Shown one piece after another: positions 1-6,664 of a stretch of 15,264 nucleotides of DNA. Each line of letters opens with the position of its first letter. Within the stretch, counting starts at the first letter, position 1. The position numbers and the translations under genes are program-made. Location: NCBI GenBank assembly GCA_021157815.1, contig JAGGVT010000122.1, positions 1 through 15,264 of the forward strand, read 5' to 3'. Source of the DNA: a bacterium. GTDB taxonomy: Bacteria; JAJVIF01; JAGGVT01. Below the pieces are notes generated by a model, which saw nothing but the letters and a program-made list of their open reading frames with translations, was not told the origin of the DNA and made no database searches.

Positions 1-46
1 CAATATATCTGATCTATATACTATCGAAGGGGAGAAACAACACTCT

Positions 47-80
47 CCCTCCCCGCTCGCGGGGAGGGCTGGGGTGGGGG
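47..80. repeat. GC-rich hairpin of dispersed intergenic type
   Basis: Arms CCCTCCCCGC (47-56) and GCGGGGAGGG (59-68) are perfectly complementary over 10 bp. They are followed by a G-rich tail (GGGGTGGGGG, 71-80). From memory, this kind of element recurs between genes in many environmental bacterial genomes. No T-run follows, so it is not an obvious terminator. The rest of 1-248 shows no gene; a 15-base dispersed repeat fragment is listed separately. Confidence 0.6.
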
Positions 81-106
81 CTTCTTGCTTGCGATGCCTT
101 TCCTCC

Positions 107-121
107 TTTCGCGGGAATGAC
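107..121 (-). repeat. Dispersed GTCATTCCCGCG-type repeat fragment (left copy)
   Basis: The reverse complement of these 15 bases is identical to 15060-15074 near the other end of the window. Only a short piece is present, in non-coding DNA. It resembles GTCATTCCCGCG-type intergenic repeats that I recall as common in environmental genomes. Copy number in this genome cannot be judged from the window. Confidence 0.5.
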
Positions 122-248
122 GTTTTTCTTGCTGTTTGGAGGTTCTGAGACAGCTTTCTAACACACTCTCGCGCTGGACGATATCAGGCACTGATGATAA
201 ACTTTAAGTGTTATTAATCCTTTATGTTTTCCAATCAGGGAGGAGCTC

Positions 249-1349
249 ATGGCTAAATCACAAAAACCGGAAAATCAGGAATCAAAAAAAGCACCTTCCT
301 TTGGAGGGCTTGGATGTTTCCTGTTTATACTTATCATTATCGCAGCCGGTATTGTGGCGTATCCCTATTACAAGGATTATCTAAACCTCCCGGAAATTAC
401 AATTACGCCTCCGGTCAAACCGCCAACTGAACAGCCGCCATCCGAACTTGTCCTGGAACAGTACGACTGCCTTCCGGTATATTACTACAATGGAGACGCC
501 CAGTTTTTTGTCCCGATTCACCTTCCAATCGAAAGCGAGAATGAACCCATCGATATCCGCGCGAAAAAAGTTCTTGATAAGATTATCGCGGGACCTCCTG
601 TGGATGGCTTGATGAAAATCATCCCCGATGGCACTAAAATCAATTCGGTAAAAACCGATGGCGACCTCGTTATCGTTGATTTGTCCAGCGACATCATATC
701 GTACGGCGGGGGATCAACCTGGGAAAGGGGAATTGTCCGCTCAATTGTTCTTTCTCTTACCGAACTTCCCGGAATCAGGCGCGTTCAGTTTTTAATCGAT
801 GGCAAGCAGGTCGAATACCTTCCTCAGGGAACCATAATTTCCAAACCAATGTCCCGAGAACGCGGGCCTAATTCCAACGAATATATGCCGGAAGGGAAAA
901 CATCAGGTTATCTATATTACCTTGAAAGGACCGGTCGATACATTGTGCCGGTTTACTGGGTATGGGACGGGGACAAAGCTGATCCTGCCGCGAAACTAAA
1001 AGCGCTTTACTCTCCTCCGGTACCACCGCTATCGAACAGCCTTATCAGTCCGGCGCCAAGTGGAATCAGAATTGAAAAGTGCGAAATCAAGAGAGATAAA
1101 CTGACTTTAATAATCGATCATCACGATTTCGCATCCGCATTTCACAAACTCTCAGCCATAAAATTTCTCAAGGCAACGCTGCTGACACTTCATCAATTCC
1201 AGTCATTCACAAAGATTGACATCCGGGTTGGCGATGAAACAAACAATCGCCCGATATGGACATACTCAACTTTTGCCGATTTGAAAAATATTGAAATTCC
1301 GCCAAAATGTTACAACACGCTGAATGTGTCAATGAAACCGATTGTGTAA
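249..1349 (+). CDS. Membrane-anchored protein with two GerMN-like domains
   Basis: This 366-residue envelope protein has a short lysine-rich N-terminus, one transmembrane segment (about residues 20-40) and a proline-rich linker (50-65), so the C-terminal part should face the periplasm. Residues about 76-195 match the GerMN pattern: a start like VYYYNGDAQFFVP, a helix around AKKVLDKIIAGPP, IPDGTKI, then LVIVDLSSD, and a closing VQFLIDGKQVEYLPQG strand. Residues about 218-340 look like a second, more diverged GerMN module (YLYYLERTGRYIVPV, then KLTLIIDHHDF and IDIRVGD). GerMN domains are known from the spore germination protein GerM and from LpqB, and also occur in envelope proteins of non-sporulating bacteria, where the role is unclear. 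A strong ribosome site (GGGAGGAG, 238-245) precedes the ATG. The next gene starts 14 bases after the stop, so the two are probably co-transcribed. The second module is less certain than the first. Confidence 0.8.
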   Translation: MAKSQKPENQESKKAPSFGGLGCFLFILIIIAAGIVAYPYYKDYLNLPEITITPPVKPPTEQPPSELVLEQYDCLPVYYYNGDAQFFVPIHLPIESENEPIDIRAKKVLDKIIAGPPVDGLMKIIPDGTKINSVKTDGDLVIVDLSSDIISYGGGSTWERGIVRSIVLSLTELPGIRRVQFLIDGKQVEYLPQGTIISKPMSRERGPNSNEYMPEGKTSGYLYYLERTGRYIVPVYWVWDGDKADPAAKLKALYSPPVPPLSNSLISPAPSGIRIEKCEIKRDKLTLIIDHHDFASAFHKLSAIKFLKATLLTLHQFQSFTKIDIRVGDETNNRPIWTYSTFADLKNIEIPPKCYNTLNVSMKPIV

Positions 1350-1363
1350 AAGGAAACAGAATC

Positions 1364-2182
1364 ATGTCCGCACCGGATGAAATACAGGACATAACCCATG
1401 AGATGTCGAATGAAGTCGCAGGAGCGTTTTATCCAACCGACCCCGCGCATCTCAAACGGACGATTGACACCTACCTTCGCGAATCTCGCATTGTTGAAAT
1501 TGGAGGCAAACTTCGCGCCCTGATGGTTCCCCACGCCGGTTATGTTTTTTCCGGCACAATCGCCGCGACAGGTTATCGCCTGATTAGAAATCTCGACCAG
1601 CAAAAAACATGGCGGATTATCCTGCTTGGACTGTCGCATTTCAAGCCGTTTAGCGGAATAAGCATCGGGGCGTATGGCCACTACGCCACACCGCTTGGAC
1701 CTGTATCGGTTTCACCTCTTGCCAAAACTCTGCTTGAATCGTACGGCTCATTCATACCGGATGCTCATCTGAATGAACATTCGATTGATGTCCAACTGCC
1801 GTTTTTAAAAGTCGCGTTGAAGCATTTCGAGATTGTGCCAATCCTTACCAGCAATTCCAAGCCGGATGAAATAGCGGACATCCTTGAGCCGCACATGGAT
1901 GATTCAACGCTTCTGATTGTGTCATCCGACCTCAGCCACATGCTCCCGTTCGACCGCGCGGAGGAAATCGACAACAAGACAATGAAATGGATTATCGACG
2001 GCGATGAAGCAAACGTAAAAAAACATGGTCAGGCATGCGGACTCATTGGAATCCTGGCAATGATTACGCTCTCCAAGCGCCTGAATTGGAATCGTGAAAT
2101 AATAGGCTACGCCACAAGCGCAAATACCCATGGTGAAAGAAACCAGGTGGTCGGCTACGGCTCAATCGCTTGTTATAAGTAG
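1364..2182 (+). CDS. MEMO1 family protein (AmmeMemoRadiSam system protein B)
   Basis: This 272-residue protein has the hallmark MEMO blocks: AFYPTDP (21-27), PHAGYVFSGTIAATGY (56-71), LSHF (90-93), EHSIDVQLPFL (138-148), SSDLSHM (187-193), ACG (224-226) and a terminal VVGYGSIA. Family metal-site residues are present as H57, H92, H192 and C225, with D189 nearby; in human MEMO1 the equivalents bind copper or iron. MEMO proteins have a dioxygenase-like fold, and in prokaryotes are often found with an AMMECR1 protein and a radical SAM enzyme. Neither partner is in this window, and the biochemical role remains uncertain. The ATG at 1364 is preferred: it has AGGA at 1351-1354, and the family homology begins just after it. 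An in-frame ATG at 1307 would lie inside the upstream gene. No signal peptide is seen, so the product should be cytoplasmic. Confidence 0.9.
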   Translation: MSAPDEIQDITHEMSNEVAGAFYPTDPAHLKRTIDTYLRESRIVEIGGKLRALMVPHAGYVFSGTIAATGYRLIRNLDQQKTWRIILLGLSHFKPFSGISIGAYGHYATPLGPVSVSPLAKTLLESYGSFIPDAHLNEHSIDVQLPFLKVALKHFEIVPILTSNSKPDEIADILEPHMDDSTLLIVSSDLSHMLPFDRAEEIDNKTMKWIIDGDEANVKKHGQACGLIGILAMITLSKRLNWNREIIGYATSANTHGERNQVVGYGSIACYK

Positions 2183-2224
2183 TGTTGCCATACGACACCC
2201 AATCCAATATAGGCATGATTTTGT

Positions 2225-2250
2225 GTCATTCTGAGCGCAACGAAGAATCT
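2225..2250 (+). repeat. Dispersed GTCATTCTGAGCG-type repeat fragment
   Basis: The stretch starts GTCATTCTGAGCG and ends CGAAGAATCT. This resembles a short intergenic repeat I recall from many environmental genomes. It directly abuts the octamer array that starts at 2253. It shares the GTCATTC start with the piece at 15060, which lies next to the second octamer array. Confidence 0.5.
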
Positions 2251-2252
2251 AT

Positions 2253-2372
2253 CCAACCTGCCAACTTGCTAACTTGCTAACCTGCCAACTTACTAACCTG
2301 CTAACCTGCTAACTTGCTAACCTGCTAACTTGCTAACTTACTAACCTGCTAACCTGCTAACTTGCTAACTTG
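2253..2372 (-). repeat. Octamer tandem array, 15 units (left array)
   Basis: Fifteen contiguous 8-bp units read CTAACCTG, CTAACTTG, CTAACTTA or CCAACNTG-like variants on the + strand. On the - strand they read as CAGGTTAG, CAAGTTAG and TAAGTTAG. The array fills most of the gap between the convergent MEMO and MscS genes, and its last unit contains the MscS stop codon (TAG at 2365-2367 on the - strand). A second array of the same unit lies at 14833-15020 in the opposite orientation. Every unit contributes TAG on one strand and usually TAA on the other. Because 8 is not a multiple of 3, a few units close all six reading frames. Confidence 0.95.
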
Positions 2373-3450
2373 CTACCTTTCCAGCAATCTCTCGCAGAAG
2401 CTCCTCGTGCTTGGGCTGAATGTCGAGTGTCGTTAACGGGTATGGAATCACAATTCCCTCTGTTTTGAAACGGCTGTGTATGCGCTTTATCATTTCATGG
2501 GTTAAAGTAAAATGCCCCTGGAAATTTCTTGAGCGCATTATAATGCAAAAGTTGATGCTGGAATCGGCGAATTGCTCATATCTAAACCACGAATTGAAAG
2601 TCTTATCAACCGTATCCAGTTCCTGCTCCGCCTTGCGGACTTCCTCCATGACAGTCTTTTCAACTTGATCCAAATCGCTTTCGTAATGGACCCCGCAGCG
2701 AATATAGATTTTCATTGAGGCTTCAGGAGTTTCGTAGTTTGTTACGATGCTGTCAACCAGTTTTGTATTTGGAATCACAATAACATTATCAGAACGAAGC
2801 CGGACACGGCTCGCACGCCATCCGATGTCCATGACATAGCCCTTTTCACCATTCTCCAGCTGGATTAAATCGCCGACCTCGACAGAGCGGTCGAGGCTGA
2901 CTGAAAGCCCGGAAAACAGGTTCGACAATGTCGGTTGCAGCGCAAGAGCGATTGCGAGGGAACCGATACCAAGGCTGGTCACAAGAGGTGTGATATTCAC
3001 GCCGAAACTGTCCATCACTATAAGCAATCCAAGCATGAAAATAATTCCTCGAACCACCCCCTGTATCGCGCTCTGGCTCAGATGCCTGAACGCTGATTTC
3101 TGGCTGAACTCAATCAACAGAACCTTGATTATTTGATCGAGCAGGAACATGACTGCCATTATGAGAACAATCTTCGTTGTGTAATTGAGGTATGCGTTAA
3201 ACTCACCCTCAAGAGGCATTATTTTCTGCATGAATGACAGTCCGATAAACACTATCAGCAGGTTTAATGGCAGATTGAGCACATCGAGGATTATGTCATC
3301 GATTTTCATCTTTGTTTTCTGGGTATAAACCTGAAGGCGTTTAAGCGTTTTTCTTTTCAGGAAAAAAGCCAGAAAGAGCCATAGGATAAAGATGATTACT
3401 CCACCAGCCCATCCGGTAGTGAGTATTGCAAAGATATCGTTCCAGTTCAT
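2365..3450 (-). CDS. MscS family mechanosensitive ion channel
   Basis: This 361-residue inner-membrane channel protein has about five transmembrane segments: 12-32, 58-76, 92-114, 130-148 and a pore-like 154-180. The MscS core is clear: a glycine- and alanine-rich pore helix (LGIGSLAIALALQPTLSNLFSG, from about 160), then the beta domain DRSVEVGDLIQLENGEKGYV, WRASRVRLRSDN and VIPNTKLVDSIVTNYE. A mixed cytoplasmic domain follows to the C-terminus. MscS-type channels open under membrane tension and release solutes during osmotic downshock. The length exceeds that of E. coli MscS (286) by extra N-terminal helices. GGAGGT lies 8 bases before the ATG (complement of 3459-3464). The upstream ThiD2-type gene ends 59 bases before this start, so the two probably form an operon. 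The stop codon lies inside the octamer array; the last residues (VAS) are encoded where the repeat meets the gene. Confidence 0.92.
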   Translation of the reverse strand: MNWNDIFAILTTGWAGGVIIFILWLFLAFFLKRKTLKRLQVYTQKTKMKIDDIILDVLNLPLNLLIVFIGLSFMQKIMPLEGEFNAYLNYTTKIVLIMAVMFLLDQIIKVLLIEFSQKSAFRHLSQSAIQGVVRGIIFMLGLLIVMDSFGVNITPLVTSLGIGSLAIALALQPTLSNLFSGLSVSLDRSVEVGDLIQLENGEKGYVMDIGWRASRVRLRSDNVIVIPNTKLVDSIVTNYETPEASMKIYIRCGVHYESDLDQVEKTVMEEVRKAEQELDTVDKTFNSWFRYEQFADSSINFCIIMRSRNFQGHFTLTHEMIKRIHSRFKTEGIVIPYPLTTLDIQPKHEELLREIAGKVAS

Positions 3451-3484
3451 GTAAGATTACCTCCGTGTGGTTGCAGTATCAGTT

Positions 3485-3522
3485 CAAGCTGGCTTGTCAA
3501 GCTGGCTTGTCAAGCTGGCTTG
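3485..3522 (-). repeat. Three-copy 13-bp tandem repeat in operon gap
   Basis: The unit CAAGCTGGCTTGT occurs at 3485-3497 and 3498-3510, with a third copy minus its last base at 3511-3522. Each unit is a near-palindrome (CAAGC-TG-GCTTG). In the mRNA sense, the first copy encodes the last residues (KPA) and the stop codon of the ThiD2-type gene, and the other two fill the gap before the MscS ribosome site. Confidence 0.95.
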
Positions 3523-4043
3523 AAATAGAAGAAGTAAATCACTGCCGCGGCTATCAGAATTAAAACTATTATAGGGGTAACGCAGTCTGGTGATTGCCTC
3601 TTATCACCTGAAGAAGCCGCCCCATCTTTCGCAACATTAAACGCCTTTTCAAGTGTGTAAACATGATAGCGAAGATTTTTTATTTTATCCGCCGCGTCCT
3701 GATTAACCGGCCTGCCGTATTCCTCAATCACTCTAAGAGCTTCTTCAACCCTCGAAAAATTCGCCGCGATTATATCCTTCAAACCACTGCGTTCAATTTC
3801 AAGTTTTCCCTTCTGCTCACGGCCGACATCCGATTCGCTGTCACGGGCGTCAAGAAGTTGAAGGTAATCAAAACCGAATTCCTTTACAGTGGCCACTATA
3901 TCATGGCGAATGTCTTTAATCTGTTTCGCCATGCTGCCATCATCGTTGATAAATCGCGCTGTCTCCTCCAGCACTCTTGAACCTTCGCGAGCGCGATTGA
4001 GGTTGGCATCGATTATTCTTGCTATTTTGCGTTTATCTGTCAT
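3510..4043 (-). CDS. ThiD2-type protein (HMP-P kinase-like) with C-terminal membrane anchor
   Basis: This protein has 177 residues. Residues about 7-135 follow the ThiD2 pattern, which is usually the N-terminal part of ThiD2-ThiE thiamine synthesis fusions or a stand-alone protein: ARIIDANLNRAREGSRVLEE (8-27), KDIRHDI, LLDARDSESDVG, then IIAANFSRVEEALRVIEEYG. Characterised ThiD2 proteins phosphorylate hydroxymethylpyrimidine phosphate for thiamine assembly. No ThiE domain follows. A short polar linker (about 139-153) leads instead to a hydrophobic segment (about 157-174) ending FKPA, so the protein looks tail-anchored in the membrane, which is unusual for this family. It is probably the first gene of an operon with the MscS channel. 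The start region has no clear Shine-Dalgarno site, but homology begins within 10 residues of this ATG. Whether the kinase is active, or has been reused for another job, is open. Confidence 0.78.
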   Translation of the reverse strand: MTDKRKIARIIDANLNRAREGSRVLEETARFINDDGSMAKQIKDIRHDIVATVKEFGFDYLQLLDARDSESDVGREQKGKLEIERSGLKDIIAANFSRVEEALRVIEEYGRPVNQDAADKIKNLRYHVYTLEKAFNVAKDGAASSGDKRQSPDCVTPIIVLILIAAAVIYFFYFKPA

Positions 4044-4101
4044 TGATGTTAATTTTTGTACGTAGGAATTATATCAGCTTTGAATGATTCCATACATTCG
4101 C

Positions 4102-4130
4102 TTGAATACATCTTTAAGCCCGTATAAAAT
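4102..4130 (+). promoter_or_regulatory. Sigma-70-type promoter candidate for the export gene
   Basis: TTGAAT (4102-4107) and TAAAAT (4125-4130) are separated by 17 bases, matching 4 of 6 and 5 of 6 positions of the housekeeping consensus. Transcription would begin near 4137, about 55 bases before the chosen start at 4191. The site lies in the gap between two divergent genes. Confidence 0.45.
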
Positions 4131-4190
4131 TGATTGGCTTTCAATTGCGATAAAAACCCCATGAGCAAATCATGGATTGAGGATATCAGA

Positions 4191-5510
4191 ATGAAAAAGA
4201 AGATTCTTTTCATAATTGGGATATTTACGGTTCTTACATTGCCAGTATTCGCGCAGGGCGATTTGACCAGCATAATGCAAAACGAAAGCGCGATACCTGA
4301 ATCGCCCACAGCCGCCAGGTTTTTCGACCTTACAGCCGAGCCGATTATCAAATCGATCGGCGATGATTACCTGCTTGGTCCCGGCGACATTCTCACAATC
4401 AACATTGGGAATATTACCGCGGATGAAATCCAGCAGCAGATTTCCTCTCAGGGCGATGTCATGCTGCCCACGATTGGAAAAGTCAAAATCGAGGGCTTAA
4501 CTGTCGCTGATGCCGAGGAGGCTGTGAATGAGGCGTGCGGAAAATATTTCCGTAATTTCGATGTCCGAATCCAGATAAACCAGGTTCGTAAAATTGAGGT
4601 TTATCTTGTCGGGCAGGTTCACCTGCCGGGTATTTACCTTTGCTATTCAGGCACTACTCTCTCCCAGTTCATGCAGCTGACAAGCCGACTTGTTTTCTCT
4701 GATCCGTCAATCGCGGGATACGGTGAGAGAGCGTTCTATAATCGCACAAATCCGCTTTTCACACAGGTGCTTCCCGAGGGCAGCATACGACAGGTTCAAC
4801 TCAAGCGAAATGACAATGTTGAAACAGTAGATTTAACCGATGTCATAATTTACGGAATCAAGGACAACGACCTGAAACTCGAACACGGCGATGTTGTTTA
4901 CATTCCGAGAGTTGAAAAATCAATTATAGTAAAAGGCGGAGTTAATCCCGGACGCTACGAGATTCTTCCCGGCGATGCAATCGATGACATAATCAAAATC
5001 TCCGGCGGGTCGGGCTCAATGAATTTAAGCGAGATTATCGCGGTGGAAAATGTCAATGACCTTTCGCGTACCACACGAACAGTCAATCTGGCATCAACGA
5101 CCTACAGCGATGATGATTCCGCATTTGAACTGAAAGACAACATGATAATCCGCATTCCCCAGCATCAGGAATTTGTTTATATAATCGGCGCGGTGCCATA
5201 TCCGGGTACGCAGGATTTCGTTGAGGGCGACACTCTGATGGACTACCTTGGTCGAAGCGGCGGATTCCACAAGGGCAATCAGATGGGTGAAACCGATATC
5301 ATCCGCCGGGCAGGTTTCGGCATGAAAAGGGAAGTAATCCATATCGACCTGAAAAAAGTAATGAAAAGCGAGAAAATCGGTGATATCACCGTATTTCCCG
5401 GCGATATAATCTTCGTTCCGCCGAAAAACCAGCCGTTTAACGGTCGGGATGTTGTCATGTCGCTGCTCACATTCGGCGGATTGCTCAATGATATAATCGG
5501 CGGGATATAA
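4191..5510 (+). CDS. Wza-type polysaccharide export protein (SLBB domains)
   Basis: This 439-residue secreted protein has a Sec signal peptide (about 1-21, MKKKILFIIG start, cleavage near VFA-Q). A polysaccharide export (Poly_export) domain follows (about 56-131: YLLGPGDILTINI, GDVMLPTIGKVKIEGLT, then DVRIQI). Three SLBB-type beta-grasp domains come next, near 135-237 (VYLVGQVHLPGIY), 244-322 (IIVKGGVNPGRYEILPGD) and 328-409 (VYIIGAVPYPGTQDF). A C-terminal hydrophobic or amphipathic helix (about 418-437) could cross the outer membrane as in Wza. Such proteins form the outer-membrane exit channel for capsule or exopolysaccharide. There is no lipobox cysteine, unlike E. coli Wza. GAGGA at 4179-4183 supports ATG 4191; upstream in-frame ATGs would place a polar stretch before the signal peptide. 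No glycosyltransferase, Wzc or Wzx gene is adjacent. Confidence 0.9.
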   Translation: MKKKILFIIGIFTVLTLPVFAQGDLTSIMQNESAIPESPTAARFFDLTAEPIIKSIGDDYLLGPGDILTINIGNITADEIQQQISSQGDVMLPTIGKVKIEGLTVADAEEAVNEACGKYFRNFDVRIQINQVRKIEVYLVGQVHLPGIYLCYSGTTLSQFMQLTSRLVFSDPSIAGYGERAFYNRTNPLFTQVLPEGSIRQVQLKRNDNVETVDLTDVIIYGIKDNDLKLEHGDVVYIPRVEKSIIVKGGVNPGRYEILPGDAIDDIIKISGGSGSMNLSEIIAVENVNDLSRTTRTVNLASTTYSDDDSAFELKDNMIIRIPQHQEFVYIIGAVPYPGTQDFVEGDTLMDYLGRSGGFHKGNQMGETDIIRRAGFGMKREVIHIDLKKVMKSEKIGDITVFPGDIIFVPPKNQPFNGRDVVMSLLTFGGLLNDIIGGI

Positions 5511-5513
5511 AGA

Positions 5514-5650
5514 CTGTTGGAAAAGCACTATATGTAGGGGCAGCCCTCCGTGGCTGCCCAAAGGATGGCATAAATACAGGGCAACCCACTAGTGGGCAAC
5601 CACGGTGGTTTTCCACTGCGACACTGAAAGAAGCAAGCTTTTTCAACAGC
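5514..5650. repeat. Inverted-repeat cluster with internal hairpins
   Basis: CTGTTGGAAAAGC (5514-5526) faces GCTTTTTCAACAG (5637-5649), imperfectly complementary. Inside lie three further dyads: GGGCAGCC/GGCTGCCC (5538-5545, 5552-5559), the perfect palindrome CCCACTAGTGGG (5585-5596) and AACCAC/GTGGTT (5598-5603, 5605-5610). It starts three bases after the stop of the export gene. It may be a small non-autonomous repeat element or act on the 3' end of that transcript. There is no open reading frame. Confidence 0.55.
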
Positions 5651-5770
5651 TCCTTATGTAAAGTTCCAGGTTGTTTCTTACATAGAAAATTCCTTATGTA
5701 AAGTTTATACGTTTTCCTTACATATGGAATTCCTTATGTAAAGTTTATGTGTGTTTTCCATATTAATTAT
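5651..5770 (+). repeat. Three 40-bp direct repeats
   Basis: TCCTTATGTAAAGTT begins at 5651, 5691 and 5731, an exact 40-base period. The rest of each unit is less conserved. The first two units also hold TTACATA, the complement of TATGTAA in the same unit, so each could form a short stem. The third unit is degraded toward its end. Three copies with diverged rather than unrelated intervening sequence do not make a CRISPR array. Confidence 0.85.
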
Positions 5771-5818
5771 TCTTTCTACTGTGGAAACAGGAAAATGAGT
5801 GATGGTTATAAAAAAAAC

Positions 5819-6028
5819 GGCGCTTCAATAAACTGTGTGGGTTATTTGCACCCCGTAAAAAAAGGGGCATTCCCCGATAACGGGGTACGTCCACATGAGG
5901 CTTCAAATCAGATGTTATCAATATACTATGCTGTAACCCCTTATTTATACTGTGTTTATTCACTTTGTTGGGACAATCCCCTTTTTTTACTCAATCTAAA
6001 CTCAACCCACACGATTTATTGAAGCGCC
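5819..6028. mobile_element. MITE-like element, 210 bp, with 25-bp inverted ends and 8-bp duplication
   Basis: The terminal inverted repeats are 5819-5843 and 6004-6028, matching at 23 of 25 positions, with ends starting GGCGCTTCAATAAA. The exact 8-base sequence AAAAAAAC lies immediately outside both ends (5811-5818 and 6029-6036), as expected for a target duplication, although it is A-rich. Pairing continues inward (GTAAAAAAAGGGG near 5855 faces CCCCTTTTTTTAC near 5978), so the whole element could fold as a long hairpin. There is a small extra stem CCCCG/CGGGG (5872-5876, 5881-5885). It has no credible gene, so it would depend on a transposase elsewhere. Eight-base duplications and GGC-starting ends would suit ISL3-like or similar families, but this assignment is a guess. 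Confidence 0.75.
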
Positions 6029-6091
6029 AAAAAAACAAAAAGGTGTTTGAAAGACGAATTTTAAAAAAAGCGAAAAAAGAATTGAATAACA

Positions 6092-6337
6092 CTACTCTCT
6101 ATCTTTAAGTACTTGTGGTTCAATTGCGAAAAACTCGAGGTAGCCGCATTGGTCGCAGCGGAAAGCGGTTATGTGATAATTCTGCCTGTCACTGAAAGCC
6201 ACGGCGCCGATAAATGTTTTTTCGGGTTTACCCTCAACCCATCTGGTGGCAGTCTGATTTTCCTTATAAAAGTCCAGGATGAAACCCTCGACCATCACTC
6301 CACCGCATATTGAGCATCGCCTGTCACCTTTTTCCAT
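6092..6337 (-). CDS. Small zinc-ribbon protein of unknown function
   Basis: This 81-residue protein has two zinc-knuckle pairs, C8-x2-C11 (CSICGG) and C61-x2-C64 (CDQCGY), which should bind one zinc ion. Between them lies the segment RWVEGKPEKTFIG (about 32-44). The overall plan (CxxCG, MVEG, WxxGxPEK, AFRCxxCGYLE) is one I recognise from widespread short uncharacterised proteins, but I cannot name the family with certainty. No signal peptide or membrane segment is seen. GGGAAGG lies about 7 bases before the ATG on the - strand, supporting this start. It stands alone, divergent from the flagellin gene, with no partner to suggest a role. Confidence 0.75.
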   Translation of the reverse strand: MEKGDRRCSICGGVMVEGFILDFYKENQTATRWVEGKPEKTFIGAVAFSDRQNYHITAFRCDQCGYLEFFAIEPQVLKDRE

Positions 6338-6539
6338 TTTGGCACCTTCCCGGTAATTGCATCAGCAAGTATGACTTGGATTATATCAGAAAGATGCAGG
6401 GAAGAACTCTTGTCGGCAAATAGCGAGACACAATCAGAGCAAATCGAACTACATCTATCCATATATACTTCAATCTAATCCAACCAGTTCATATTGGAGT
6501 TTATCCAACTGAAAATATCTAAAAGAAATTAAATCAGGC

Positions 6540-6566
6540 TAAAGTTTTCTTTAAAACATTCGAAGT
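6540..6566 (+). promoter_or_regulatory. Weak sigma-28-like promoter candidate
   Basis: TAAAGTTT at 6540-6547 matches the sigma-28 -35 box exactly. Eleven bases downstream lies TTCGAAGT (6559-6566), which shares only the CGA core with the -10 consensus GCCGATAA. Use of this site would give a leader of about 210 bases. Confidence 0.22.
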
Positions 6567-6664
6567 AACTTAATGTAAATGAATCAAATCCAAAGAAGAG
6601 CGGGGTGATGAGAGTTCGACATGATGAATAATTAACACAACGTCGTTTTATGCATTAAGCGAAT

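Noticed and set aside
1307-1363. Longer N-terminus for the MEMO protein
   Set aside because: The extra 19 residues overlap the preceding gene and precede all family homology; ATG 1364 has the ribosome site.
2253-2372. CRISPR array
   Set aside because: Units are 8 bases with no spacers; it is a simple tandem repeat.
4136-4148. Sigma-54 promoter before the export gene (TTGGC...TTGC)
   Set aside because: GG and GC are 11 bases apart instead of the strict 12.
4134-4190. Longer N-terminus for the export protein
   Set aside because: It would put 19 polar residues before a clear Sec signal peptide; ATG 4191 has GAGGA upstream.
4049-4351. Open frame of 100 codons on the - strand
   Set aside because: It is antisense to the signal-peptide region of the export gene and lacks a ribosome site or family likeness.
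5699-5725. Sigma-28 promoter from TAAAGTTT in the 40-bp repeats
   Set aside because: The -10 position (TTACATAT) does not fit and no gene starts within 1 kb on that strand.
5651-5770. CRISPR array of three repeats
   Set aside because: Repeats are about 15 bases, intervening segments resemble one another, and no cas gene is present.
5747-6022. Open frame of 91 codons across the MITE-like element
   Set aside because: It lies inside the inverted-repeat element, has no ribosome site, and its sequence has no protein-like pattern.
6113-6313. Open frame of 66 codons on the + strand
   Set aside because: It is the antisense shadow of the zinc-ribbon gene, whose CxxC pairs and ribosome site are far better evidence.
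6340-6360. Sigma-54 promoter (TGGCAC...TTGC) before flagellin
   Set aside because: GG and GC are 18 bases apart, far outside the fixed spacing.
6608-6631. Seven-codon leader peptide (MRVRHDE) before flagellin
   Set aside because: A G-rich stretch precedes it, but such tiny frames are common by chance and no attenuator follows it.
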